This document shows, in pieces, positions 54,228 to 62,448 of a stretch of 64,000 nt of DNA. Origin of the DNA: Brachybacterium sp. Z12 (GTDB taxonomy: Bacteria; Actinomycetota; Actinomycetes; Actinomycetales; Dermabacteraceae). Where the stretch lies: NCBI RefSeq assembly GCF_014400405.1, contig NZ_CP060496.1:1798001-1862000 (forward strand), read 5' to 3'. Within the stretch, counting starts at the first letter, position 1; every line of letters begins with the position of its first letter. The notes below the pieces were generated by a model that saw only the letters and a list, made by a program, of their open reading frames with translations, ran no database searches and was not told where the DNA came from. A program made the position numbers and the translations under genes.

Positions 54228-54432
54228 ACGACCTGAGGACCGGCACGGTCTGCGTGTTCTCTCAGAATGCGCTTGGCTCCGCGGATGGCAGGACGTGGCC
54301 GAACAGCGAGACGCAGCACTTCGAGATCTCCTCGATGCCGCCTCGGGCATAGCCGCAACGGACATTGAAGTCGCGTACCTCGAGGGCGCGATCGCGATGC
54401 TACGAAGAATGCTCGCGAGCAGAAGGCTCTGA
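54220..54432 (+). CDS. Small coupled protein, function unknown
   Basis: 70 residues from ATG 54220, overlapping the ATPase stop by 8 bases. Mostly helical: LSECAWLRGWQDVAEQRDAA, LRDLLDAASGIAATDIEVAY, LEGAIAMLRRMLASRRL. No recognised family. A GTG three bases earlier is another possible start. It is the last gene before a terminator hairpin. Confidence 0.5.
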   Translation: MGERPEDRHGLRVLSECAWLRGWQDVAEQRDAALRDLLDAASGIAATDIEVAYLEGAIAMLRRMLASRRL

Positions 54433-54867
54433 CGCTTCTCCACTATGAACGGCCCCCGTGCTGCTGGCTCTGCGCTGCAGTGCTCGGGGCCGTTCTGCTC
54501 TTGCCGCCGCTCGCCGATGGAGAGACTCACCAGAACTTAGACACGGGAAGACCCTCGGAGCAGGCTCACGGGCCTCTCATGCGTACACATAATGGTGGTG
54601 ACGTGTACACCTGGTCGGGTAAGGCTTCACTGATGTCGTGAGCAGGCGCGGTGCCGTGCCCGGCACGAGGTCTCCCGTATCGCCTGGGGCGGCCTCGCGT
54701 CCGTACGTTCAACGCGGTGGGATTGACGAATACAATTGTGAGCTACATCAGCCGTGCGAGCAGCGACCAGACGACGCCTGTCGCGCCCTGATCTCTCTAA
54801 ATAGCAGTACACGGATCCGTAACTCGGCTCCGACACATCCTCCCAACGAGAGCGGACCAGGTAGCGC
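54433..54867. other. Non-coding stretch with terminator and palindrome
   Basis: No convincing gene. It begins with the hairpin at 54447-54495. Further on a GTACAC-N14-GTGTAC palindrome (54583-54608) could be an operator, and the segment from about 54700 is AT-richer and probably holds the promoter of the membrane protein at 54868. Short frames on both strands are Arg-rich and look like noise. Confidence 0.5.
54447..54495 (+). terminator. Hairpin after the integrase-ATPase operon
   Basis: Perfect 10-base arms GAACGGCCCC and GGGGCCGTTC with a 29-base loop that can fold further. It follows the 70-residue ORF by 14 bases and is followed by TGCTCTTG. Confidence 0.65.
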
Positions 54868-56114
54868 ATGAATCCCACTGAACTCTTCGGCATGCCCGTC
54901 GCTACATGGGCCCTGATCGTGTCGATACTCAGCTTCGGCATCGCGCTCGTTGCCCTCGGGTGGCAGGTAGTGAAGCATTTTCTGGACGGAGGCCGCGTCC
55001 GGGTTTACCTCAACGCCGCAGCCTGGGAGCCGGAGCACATGCTGGCCACCAACCGGTCTGGACGTCAGTTGCTGAATGCGGAGAGCCCTGGCAAAGGCGT
55101 AACCCACGGCCGCGCCTTGGAACTCGCCCAACTCGTGGTGGAGAATCCGGGCAAGATACCGGTCACCGTCTATTCGCCCGGCTTGCCTATTACCGGACAC
55201 CAGAAAAAGAACTACACGCTAGTGCCCAGGCTGTTCGCCACCGAGAGGTCTTTCGGCCCTGACCAAGCAGTCACGGACACGGTCGTCCGCCTTGAGCCGT
55301 ATGCCCGGGTGACGTTCCTACTCGACTACTGGAGCGTGATCCCCGACGTCTTAAAGGAGGCACCGAAGAACCGGGTGTTCCTCCGTGGGCACGTCGGGGT
55401 CGCGGGTCGCACCAAGCGGCCGCAAAAATCGAGTCGACGGCTCCAGTGGCGGGTCGAGCAAGGCGACTATACGGCCATCGCTGGATCCCCAGACTTCACG
55501 CCGTTCGCCGTGATCTGGAGGGAGCTGTACGTACGCTTGCCCGAGCGCGAAGACGATCATTCCCAGCGACACTCCCACGCAGGCCCCCGGTCACACGAGG
55601 CATGGCGACGCACATCTTGGACGAGGCGATGTCGCGGTTCGACTCTCGCCCCAAACGCGATGAAATGCAGAACGCCCTAGATGAAGTTGCCAAGAACTAT
55701 GGCGACAGATTCCCCATGATCGGCATCAACGTGTTCGAGGCATACGAAGCGTTGGACCGCATGGATGGTCACCTTACCGACTGGAACGTCGGGCTGTTCC
55801 GAGCCTCCCGAAGAAAGGTCGCTGAGGCGCAGAACGGTGACTCAGAGACCTCAGAGGTAGTTGCCATCCCCGCAGGGGGACGACAAGCCCGATCAACCGG
55901 AGGCCGCTCCAACCACCTGACACGACATTCAGACCGACTGTCTGCGCCGTGTCCGACGTTGTGCCCGCGTCTGATCGGATCCGTACTCGTACTGGCTGGA
56001 CCCACTGGCCGCAGCCGCCATGCGAGTGTGGCGTTCTGCAGGCGAAGGCAGGATAGCGGTCTTGCCTCTGCCCGCCGGCATCCGGTGGCAGGTATCCGGA
56101 ACGACGGTGCATAG
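54868..56114 (+). CDS. Membrane-anchored protein of unknown function, frame broken once
   Basis: One N-terminal helix (WALIVSILSFGIALVALGWQVV) is followed by a soluble beta-rich domain: GRVRVYLNAAAWEPEHML, ELAQLVVENPGKIPVTVYSP, VRLEPYARVTFLLDYWSVIP. At the C-run near 55590 one missing C carries the frame into MATHILDEAMSRFDSRPKRD and EALDRMDGHLTDWNVGLFRA. Alternatively the second part is a separate gene from ATG 55602. The final 60 residues before 56114 are Arg-rich and may not be real. It is not a recognised family. The domain resembles sensor-like anchored proteins of accessory regions only in layout. Confidence 0.5.
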
Positions 56115-56313
56115 GAGCTGTGGGGCCTTGAGCGAGTGTGGCTGCGAGGCTGAGGTCCTGGTGCTGAACGGCTACAGATGTCGGTGGCCAGTCCGCACGC
56201 CGGTCGCCTGATGACTGCAGCACAGCCGGATTACGGTTCGGCCACTGGGCCCTGGAGTGTCTGGCCTGTATGGGAATCTTCAACTAGAAGCCCCGTGTCA
56301 AGAAAGGCATCCC

Positions 56314-57018
56314 ATGAACCGCACGCTCCGTTCCCTCGCTCTCCCCGCACTAGCTGCTCTTGTCCTCGCCGGGTGCGGAAACTCCGATCCTGAGAGCGAC
56401 TCAAGTACGGAGGAGACCGCAAGCGTCGAACAGACCGATGTGCCTTCCGACGGCGATGAGTCCTCTGCTTGGCCCGACGTCGACGACGCTGAGGAACAGG
56501 GGTACTACGCGCAGGGTGAGTATCTTGCGATGAACATGACCGGCGCGGGGTTCATCATGACGATCCCTGCCTCAGGGCCGGACGACATCGAGGCGTACAG
56601 GGAAGCCACCGGACAGGAGCCCGTCGGGTACATCAAGGTCGAGATCGACAACTCGAACGGTTACGAGGACGCCCAACCGAACGGCATCACCATTGTGGAC
56701 TCCGAGGGCCAGGAGTACGAGTACGAGTCTGCCTTCATCGTCATCGATGAGTGGGGCCCGACGATGCGTGACGACGGCCCCGAGGACGTGAACGATGGGT
56801 ACTGGTACTCCATGCCGGACGGAACGGAGATCTCAGAAGACGAGTACGGGCCACTGAACTCCCAGGGGATCGACGTCTACAACGCATACCTCGATACCTC
56901 CGCCAGCCCTACCGCGAAGAAGACTGTATGGCTCCTCGGCCCTGAAGTGCCTCAAGAGATGACGTACATCGAACTCACCGAACCCGCAGGGTCGTACCAG
57001 GCCAGTCCTCTTAAGTGA
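56314..57018 (+). CDS. Secreted lipoprotein, function unknown
   Basis: 234 residues. The signal peptide MNRTLRSLALPALAALVLAG ends at a lipobox LAGC, so it is lipid-anchored outside the membrane. An acidic linker (SDSSTEETASVEQTDVPSDG) precedes a beta-rich domain with VGYIKVEIDNSNGYEDAQPN and ITIVDSEGQEYEYESAFIVI. The ATG 56314 follows an AAGAAAGGCATCCC site. The overall plan recalls DUF4352-type or telomeric-repeat-binding-factor-like lipoproteins, but that is unsure. Confidence 0.65.
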   Translation: MNRTLRSLALPALAALVLAGCGNSDPESDSSTEETASVEQTDVPSDGDESSAWPDVDDAEEQGYYAQGEYLAMNMTGAGFIMTIPASGPDDIEAYREATGQEPVGYIKVEIDNSNGYEDAQPNGITIVDSEGQEYEYESAFIVIDEWGPTMRDDGPEDVNDGYWYSMPDGTEISEDEYGPLNSQGIDVYNAYLDTSASPTAKKTVWLLGPEVPQEMTYIELTEPAGSYQASPLK

Positions 57019-57076
57019 GCGTCAAGATCGCGCGGCGACGCCCGGGCGAGGTCCTCGGCGGCCCGCACTTTGAGCG

Positions 57077-57535
57077 ATGTACATTCCTGGCATGGGAGAC
57101 ATCCGCTTCATGCACGACGGTGGGGATCAAGAGCAAGGCGTCTACAGGACGCTTGATGACGCCGTACAGGCCGCCCAGCGATCCGTTGAGGCGTCCAAGG
57201 GAGTCGTGTTCTGGTCGCCGGCCTCGCGTTCGTCTGATGGTCGACAGACGCGTGCCGTGGTGGCGCTGAGGGTGCCCGGCGAAGGTGTCTACCGCTTCGA
57301 AGACATGCACGAGGTCCTCACGTGGTGGCAGAACCTCCCCTCCGGCATTCGTGCGGCACTCGAAGTAGACCCGGCGAAGGTGCTCACCTCCGATGAGCTC
57401 GTCGCGGTGACCAACACCTGGCCCTACGGAGCCCGCGCAGCCTCTGTCGTGTGGGTCGATACTGGAGACTCAGAGGAAGGACGGTACCGCCTCTTCACGG
57501 ACCTGCAGCACTTCATCGCTGCCATGAGGCCCTGA
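57077..57535 (+). CDS. Hypothetical protein
   Basis: About 152 residues from ATG 57077, or 147 from ATG 57092 (MGDIRFMHDGGDQEQG). Codon use looks real and the composition is that of a folded soluble protein: GVYRTLDDAVQAAQRSVEAS, GVYRFEDMHEVLTWWQNLPS, TWPYGARAASVVWVDTGDSE. No signal peptide, no membrane segment, no known family. It stands alone between the lipoprotein and a non-coding gap. Confidence 0.55.
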   Translation: MYIPGMGDIRFMHDGGDQEQGVYRTLDDAVQAAQRSVEASKGVVFWSPASRSSDGRQTRAVVALRVPGEGVYRFEDMHEVLTWWQNLPSGIRAALEVDPAKVLTSDELVAVTNTWPYGARAASVVWVDTGDSEEGRYRLFTDLQHFIAAMRP

Positions 57536-58080
57536 AGCCTCCGCTCGTGCGTCTAACTGTCGGCGGGGTGACGAGGGGTTCGTGGCCCGCGAATGAATCC
57601 TGTCGCTCCCCGGTCGGTGGCGGCGATAAACGCGGCCTGATCTGCGAAGCTCACTGGACCCTGACCATGTCGGCTCGTGATCATCTTGAACGCTCCGACG
57701 AAGGGCTCGTGGTCGACCGCCTTGAAGCTGCTCCAATAGCGCGCAATAAATGTGCAGTACAAGCATCTTTCAGCGCTTCCTCTAGGCTCCAGTCAGGCAT
57801 TGTCTGCACGCGTGACCGGGTGCAGCGGCGCGCGGCCAGCGGACTGTGACCTGCCGAGTCAGCAGCCCTCGCCGACTCGCTCCTCCCAAGCGAAACCGTG
57901 TACTTGGGCACAGCCCGGGTGCACCTTCGGTGGTCTTGCTTACCTACCGATGAATCCCGCGGACGATCCCTGGGCACTGCCGAGGAACCCAAACTTGCCT
58001 GCGATGAGACCCGGAACCGTGCAACCCGTCCTGCCCGCTTTTCGTGCAACGCACGAACTCATCTCAGCGATACTGGGTCC
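57536..58080. other. Gap with at most a doubtful minus-strand ORF
   Basis: No clear gene in 545 bases. A minus-strand frame 57553-57762 (69 residues, containing FKAVDHEPFVGAFKMITSRH and FADQAAFIAATDRGATGFIR) has protein-like composition but no start signal and no family; it may be a remnant. The last 100 bases must contain the promoter of the restriction operon at 58081. Confidence 0.4.
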
Positions 58081-59515
58081 ATGTCGACTCCCACCGCTAC
58101 CTCCCCGATGAAGCTCCTGGACGACCTGTACAACCGGGCCACGTCGACGTCGGACCAAGGGACGCAGTTCGAGAGGTTCACGGCATCCTTCCTCCAGGTC
58201 GATCCGCTGTGGTCGGAGCAGTTCGCGAAGGTGTGGATGTGGGATCAGTGGCCGGATAAGTGGGGTCATGACTCCGGGATCGACCTGGTGGCGGAGCGCC
58301 GCGATGGCGGGCTCACGGCGATCCAATGCAAGTTCTACGCGCCGTCTCACAGGGTCTCGAAGGCGGATCTGGACAAGTTCCTCGCTGCCTCGGGGCGTGG
58401 GGGCTTCACGGAGCGCCTGGTGGTGTCCACGACGACGCATTGGGGTGCAACGGCGGAGGAGACGATCCGGGAGCAGTCCGTGCCAGTGCGGCGCCTGGGG
58501 CTTGCGGATTTCGAGCAGTCCCGTATTGACTGGGCCACCTTTGATCCCGCGACGCCCACCGTGCTCTCACTCTCGGGCGCACTTTACCGCCCGTTTTACG
58601 TTCAACACCTGAACGTCAGCGCTGGCCTTGTTGACAGGCCCGCTATCTCTCGACGTTACTTTCCCACCCCTCGCCACCCTAATTTCGGGTTCTATGTGAC
58701 TGGTGCCGGCTCTGACAAAGAGTTCTCTGTTCTGGGGTCGCGCTTAATCCCAGACCTTGCGTTATGGGGATCGTCAAGCGGCCAGTTTCTCGCCCGCTTC
58801 AGTTGGGCCCCTCTCCCGGACGGAGAACTTGACCTTGGCCTCAACGACGACATAGTCGAGGGCTACCGCCGCGTCGACAACATCACCGACGAGTTCCAGC
58901 GGCTCATTAGCAAGCGCTACGGCGCCGAGGTCACCAAGGACGACATCTTCTTCTTCCTTTACGGCCTACTCCACTCCCCGAGTACCGAGAGCGCTACACC
59001 GCAGAGCTGAAGCAGATGCTCCCCGAATCCCGAACGTCCCTGCTGAGTCATTCGGGGTGTTCACGTCGGCCGGCCGGGAGCTATTCGCCCTGCATGCCGA
59101 CTACGAGGATGCCGAGCCCTACCCGCTGACGGTCAAGGATGGCGAGCAGCCGCCGATGGGCGGCGAAGAGGAGTACTACCGCGTCGAGAAGATCCGCTTC
59201 CCCGCCGGGAAGCGAGCCGCCGACGCCCCCGACACACTCATCTTGAACCCCAACCTCACCGTCACAGGTATCCCGGAAAAGGCCTACCGCTACCAGCTCG
59301 GCTCCCGCAGCGCGATCGAGTGGATCATCCGGCAGTACCAGGTCACCACCGACAAGGCCTCCGGGATCGTCAATGACCCGAACCGGTGGGGCCTGGAGCA
59401 TGGCAATCCCCGCTACATCCTCGACCTGATCCAGAAGGTCGTCACGGTGTCAGTGCGGACGGTGGAGATCACGGAGGGCCTGCCTGCGCTCGGCAGCGAG
59501 GGAACAGCATCATGA
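58081..59515 (+). CDS. ISP-type restriction enzyme reduced to nuclease plus target-recognition region
   Basis: About 478 residues. Residues 1-160 match the N-terminal Mrr-like nuclease domain of single-polypeptide type ISP enzymes: VWMWDQWPDKWGHDSGIDLV, then LTAIQCKFYAPSHRVSKADL (PD-(D/E)XK Asp and QCK), and RRLGLADFEQSRIDWATFDP. In ISP enzymes this linker leads into a RecA-type helicase and an N6-adenine methyltransferase of some 800-1000 residues. Here both are missing and the chain goes straight to the C-terminal target-recognition part: ALYRPFYVQHLNVS, YFPTPRHPNFGFYVTGAGSD, LIPDLALWGSSSGQFLARFS, DIFFFLYGLLHSPEYRERYT, MLPRIPNVPAESFGVF. Two missing Cs (near 58976 and 59022) are needed. The stop overlaps the next gene by ATGA. 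It is either a deletion remnant or a new two-domain nuclease. Confidence 0.8.
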
Positions 59516-60876
59516 CGGACTGGCTCATCGCCTCGGATGGGGCGAAGTTCGATGTCAACCGCGCGTTCTCTGAGCGCACTGTCGTGGACTGGAGCGAGAC
59601 GTCCAGCGCTCACATCCACGACGGGGATCGTGTGTTCCTGTATCAGGTGAAGCCGGTCCAAACGATCACCCACGTCTGCGAAGTCGTCCAGACGGGCATC
59701 GAAAGCGACGACATGCTCGACGACCGCGAGTTCTGGATCGACGCTGCAGCGTTCGAGGAGCGTCTAAAGCGGACGTGGATGAGGCTCTCGCTTCTGCACA
59801 CTGTGCCGCCAGCCCTCCGAGGAGAGCTCTCGCTCGAGCGCCTACTAGACGCAGGGCTCAACGGGGCGCCGCAGGGACGGAGGCGAGCGCCTGTGGGCGT
59901 GACCGAGCTAGTCACCGAGGTCCTCGACGCGGCTCAGCCGGACTCCTCGGAGCTGATCCGCCGCGAGAGGGATCTGATTGCGGACCTCGGCATCGAGCGG
60001 TCGCCGTGGAGGTTCAAGAGAGGCAGGCGCGGCGGTACACGGTCGCTCGAGTCGTTCTCCTACGCGCTGTCGATGCCTGACGCTCCGACAGCCCTTGCCA
60101 TGCTGCGTGCGTACCTCACTGCCGCGGGTCTTGATCGGTCGGAGGGCTGGGGCGTCTCCGCGATGCCAAGCTGGGCCGGTCCGACAGATCATCAGCGCTT
60201 CGCCACGATCTCCGGTGGTGGCATTGAGCTCTTCTACGTGTGGTTCGAGTCGGCCAGCGGACTGGTCACAGAGTGGGGAGCTCGCTTCCCCGCCGACCTC
60301 GCCACACAGCTGCCTGAGTCGGAGCACATGTGGCTCAGTACCGCGGACAATGGCGACACAGGCGTGCACGGTGCGACTCTAGATGACCTGATCGCGGCAC
60401 TGGATGATCCGGAGTTCCTGGACGCTCTCACAGCCACGAGCGAGGCAAGGGCGACCTCCCGGCGAGCTGACTGGCACAACCCCTACCTGGGGTCCCTCCT
60501 CGGCACCAGCGGCGCTCCCGTGGAGGAAGAGTCAGAACCCGTCAAGGACGAGGACGTCGAGTTCGAGCGTCGCTATATCGAGCGTGTCACCAAGCACCGG
60601 CTGCATCAAGCTCCCCTCCGCGAGGCAGCGCTGCGCCGCTACGGCGCCAGGTGCATGTATTGCGGGCTGGACGTCGAGCAGGTCCTCGAGGCAGCCCATG
60701 TCATCCCGGACAGCAAGGGTGGTGCAGCGAGCACCGACAACATCCGCATCCTCTGCGCCAACCACCACACTGCGCTCGATGCAGGGCTGCTCAGAGTGAC
60801 GGCCGAGGGGGACGTGGTGCCCGCCCCAGGAGCACCGTCAGTACCGCCATCCCCCGATCAGGGCGGAGCCCCGTGA
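59512..60876 (+). CDS. EVE-like domain and HNH nuclease fusion (type IV restriction-like)
   Basis: 454 residues, intact. Residues 1-125 resemble an EVE/PUA-type modified-base reader: WLIASDGAKFDVNRAFSERT, VDWSETSSAHIHDGDRVFLY, THVCEVVQTGI, and the end LLDAGLNGAPQGRRRAP. A middle domain of about 220 residues (GWGVSAMPSWAGPTDHQRFA, IELFYVWFESASGLVTEWGA) is not recognised with certainty and loosely recalls MrcB-type N-terminal domains. The C-terminus is a complete HNH nuclease: CMYCGLDVEQVLEAAHVIPD and NIRILCANHHTALDAGLL. Reader plus nuclease suggests cutting of modified DNA. It overlaps both neighbours (ATGA, GTGA), so the three genes form one coupled unit. Confidence 0.82.
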   Translation: MTDWLIASDGAKFDVNRAFSERTVVDWSETSSAHIHDGDRVFLYQVKPVQTITHVCEVVQTGIESDDMLDDREFWIDAAAFEERLKRTWMRLSLLHTVPPALRGELSLERLLDAGLNGAPQGRRRAPVGVTELVTEVLDAAQPDSSELIRRERDLIADLGIERSPWRFKRGRRGGTRSLESFSYALSMPDAPTALAMLRAYLTAAGLDRSEGWGVSAMPSWAGPTDHQRFATISGGGIELFYVWFESASGLVTEWGARFPADLATQLPESEHMWLSTADNGDTGVHGATLDDLIAALDDPEFLDALTATSEARATSRRADWHNPYLGSLLGTSGAPVEEESEPVKDEDVEFERRYIERVTKHRLHQAPLREAALRRYGARCMYCGLDVEQVLEAAHVIPDSKGGAASTDNIRILCANHHTALDAGLLRVTAEGDVVPAPGAPSVPPSPDQGGAP

Positions 60877-61334
60877 GCGAGGTGACTTGGGTCGACATCG
60901 CTGGTCTGATCATCTCGGCGTTGACGATGCTGTCGATCGTCTTCGCCGCGACGCAGATCGTGGCTCAGACGCGGCAGATGCATCGTGACTTTGAGGCGCT
61001 CTACGTGGAGCGGTACTGGGCGCTCATGGATCGCCGCTCCGGCGAGTTCGAGCGTGGTGGGAAGCCTCGCAAGGAGGACCGTCTGGTGATCCACCAGTAC
61101 CTACAGCTCTGTGAAGACGAGATCGACCTGCGAGGCGAGGAACGGGTCACCAACGACACCTGGGGCTTCTAGGAGAGGTCGATCCGAGCGCAGGCTACTG
61201 ACCCCCGCTACTTGGCGGCTCTACGCAGCTCTGCAGCGCACGAGTACCCGAGCCTCAAGGCGTTGCTGCGCACGAAGGAGGCCTACGACCCCCTTCATTG
61301 GAAGGCCTCTCGGAGGTGGTGGAAGGGCCTCTGA
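60873..61334 (+). CDS. Small membrane protein interrupted by an in-frame TAG
   Basis: Starts at GTG 60873, overlapping the HNH stop. One N-terminal helix (VDIAGLIISALTMLSIVFAA) is followed by a helical domain: QTRQMHRDFEALYVERYWAL, VIHQYLQLCEDEIDLRGEER. A TAG at 61170-61172 stops the frame after NDTWGF, but the same frame continues as ERSIRAQATDPRYLAALRSS to HWKASRRWWKGL and a TGA at 61332-61334. The pattern fits a Trp codon changed to TAG. It resembles DUF4760-like small membrane proteins; the function is unknown. It may be a membrane partner of the restriction pair. Confidence 0.6.
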
Positions 61335-61349
61335 GGGTGCCTGCGGAGC

Positions 61350-62069
61350 CTAGGGATGGTGCGCAGAGGACATCACCTTGGCGAGCTCCTCTGGACGTAG
61401 CCAGGGCCGCGCCCGATGGATCATCCGGTGGCAGTTGGAGCAGAGCAGCGCCAGGTCCTCCAGCCGGGTCTTGACGGGCCCCGACGCATGGAGCGGAAGA
61501 CGATGATGTACCTCGATGTACCCCTCGCCCAGTGCGCCGTAGGTGGCCGCGAAGTCGAACCCGCAGACCTCGCACGCGATGGGGCGCCCCTCTGCGCGCA
61601 CAGCTGAGAGTTTCGACGCCCTCAGCGCACGGTCCCGCTCGCGTCGCAAGTGCTGCACGAAGAGTTCCCGGCCCTCATCGGCTTCGAGCACCGCATGATC
61701 GACGTCGAGCTCGATCGGAAGCAACCTGCCACCACGGATGAGTCCCTCTCGGATGCGCGCAGCCTCAGCCTGCATCTGCGAAGTGTTGGCGATGAACTCC
61801 AGGAGCACCGGCTTGTCGTGGGATCCACCGCGAGTCGGCTTCCCGGTGTACGACGGGTGCTGGGAAGCGATGTCTGCGACCTTCCTGCGCACGCTGCCCA
61901 AAGACCGGAAGTTGTCCGGTCTCCCTGCCCTGGGGTGGATGTCCGCGGCCCTCAACAGGTCCGACATTTCTTCGAGCGCCGGTGACTTCCGGTTGAGCTC
62001 ACGCCACTCGTTCCGGCTCACGAGATCACAAGCGAGGATCACTTCATCGCGCGTCCAGTCCCAAGCCAT
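61350..62069 (-). CDS. McrA-like HNH endonuclease
   Basis: 239 residues. The C-terminal HNH domain is complete: ACEVCGFDFAATYGALGEGY, IEVHHRLPLHASGPVKTRLE, DLALLCSNCHRMIHRARPW, with zinc-type Cys pairs around the His catalytic core. This is the layout of McrA-type 5-methylcytosine-dependent nucleases. The N-terminal part (LACDLVSRNEWRELNRKSPA, NFRSLGSVRRKVADIASQHP) is the recognition half and resembles the region seen in other HNH proteins of this kind. It converges on the membrane protein gene and ends 15 bases from it. It lies at the right end of the element, 155 bases from attR. Confidence 0.82.
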   Translation of the reverse strand: MAWDWTRDEVILACDLVSRNEWRELNRKSPALEEMSDLLRAADIHPRAGRPDNFRSLGSVRRKVADIASQHPSYTGKPTRGGSHDKPVLLEFIANTSQMQAEAARIREGLIRGGRLLPIELDVDHAVLEADEGRELFVQHLRRERDRALRASKLSAVRAEGRPIACEVCGFDFAATYGALGEGYIEVHHRLPLHASGPVKTRLEDLALLCSNCHRMIHRARPWLRPEELAKVMSSAHHP

Positions 62070-62107
62070 GCTCGGAGTCTACGTGAGCGCCGATAGACTC
62101 ACAGACG

Positions 62108-62185
62108 ATGAAAGCACCAGCGGCAGAGGGAGTTCGTGCGCTGCTCGAGCCGCTCTCGCTCACCCAAGACGCTATTGCACGGTAG
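62108..62185 (+). CDS. 25-residue ORF, probable truncated gene start
   Basis: ATG 62108 to TAG 62183-62185, encoding MKAPAAEGVRALLEPLSLTQ and five further residues. It looks like the first residues of a longer protein whose remainder was lost at the element end. The stop overlaps a TGCACG repeat. Confidence 0.3.
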   Translation: MKAPAAEGVRALLEPLSLTQDAIAR

Positions 62186-62192
62186 ATGCACG
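62176..62192. repeat. Two TGCACG repeats near attR
   Basis: TGCACG at 62176-62181 and 62187-62192, one helical turn apart (11 bases). The same hexamer forms the palindrome at 50742-50753 near attL. Possible integrase arm-type sites. Confidence 0.4.
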
Positions 62193-62224
62193 AATACACA
62201 TAACCGCAGGTCACAGGCTCTATC

Positions 62225-62245
62225 AGCTGTACTACGACATCTGAG
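62225..62245. repeat. attR core repeat
   Basis: Second copy of the 21-bp repeat. Here it is not part of a gene. It marks the right end of the element. Confidence 0.9.
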
Positions 62246-62298
62246 TCGTACGCCCTGGTGACCTGCTAGTTCACCGACCGCGTGTCCTCAGAATGTCC

Positions 62299-62443
62299 TC
62301 ACATCGCCGTGCGGTCCGCCAGAACCTTCTGGATGGCGGACCGCACGGCGTCTTCCATGTCCGGCCAGAGGTGCGCGTGAACGTCCAGCGTGGTCATCGC
62401 TGAGCCGTGCCGTAGAAGCGCCCGGTCCCCCTTCACAGGCAGC
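62299..62443 (-). pseudogene. Tail of a second tyrosine integrase, catalytic Tyr lost
   Basis: Minus-strand fragment ending at TGA 62299-62301. It reads ALLRHGSAMTTLDVHAHLWP then DMEDAVRSAIQKVLADRTAM, the standard C-terminus of actinobacterial phage-type integrases. The catalytic His (LRH) is kept, but the nucleophile position, normally Tyr in TLDVYxHL, reads His, one base from a Tyr codon. The N-terminal 300 residues are missing, replaced by the chromosomal SgcJ-type gene. Two TGTCCTCA repeats (62283-62290, 62294-62301) at its 3' end look like arm sites. It is unrelated in sequence to the integrase at 50822. Confidence 0.8.
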
Positions 62444-62448
62444 GACCC

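Larger units (their letters stand above)
50660..62245. mobile_element. Integrated element in the 3' end of glnA (11.6 kb)
   Basis: Bounded by a 21-bp direct repeat (50660-50680 and 62225-62245). Contents in order: tyrosine integrase, excisionase-like protein, RepA/KaiC-like ATPase with repeats, unknown membrane and secreted proteins, and a restriction island. The base composition is visibly more AT-rich than the flanking chromosome. No capsid, portal, tail or terminase genes and no conjugation genes are seen, so it is not a complete prophage or ICE. It may be a satellite or a mobilisable element. Boundaries are seen directly; element class is inference. Confidence 0.88.

Noticed and set aside
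57681-58049. Minus-strand gene of about 120 residues in the gap before the restriction unit
   Set aside because: Arg/Ser-rich composition, no ribosome site and no recognisable domain; treated as noise, with only the 57553-57762 frame noted as doubtful.
50660-62245. Complete prophage or conjugative element
   Set aside because: No capsid, portal, terminase, tail, lysis, relaxase or secretion genes can be found.
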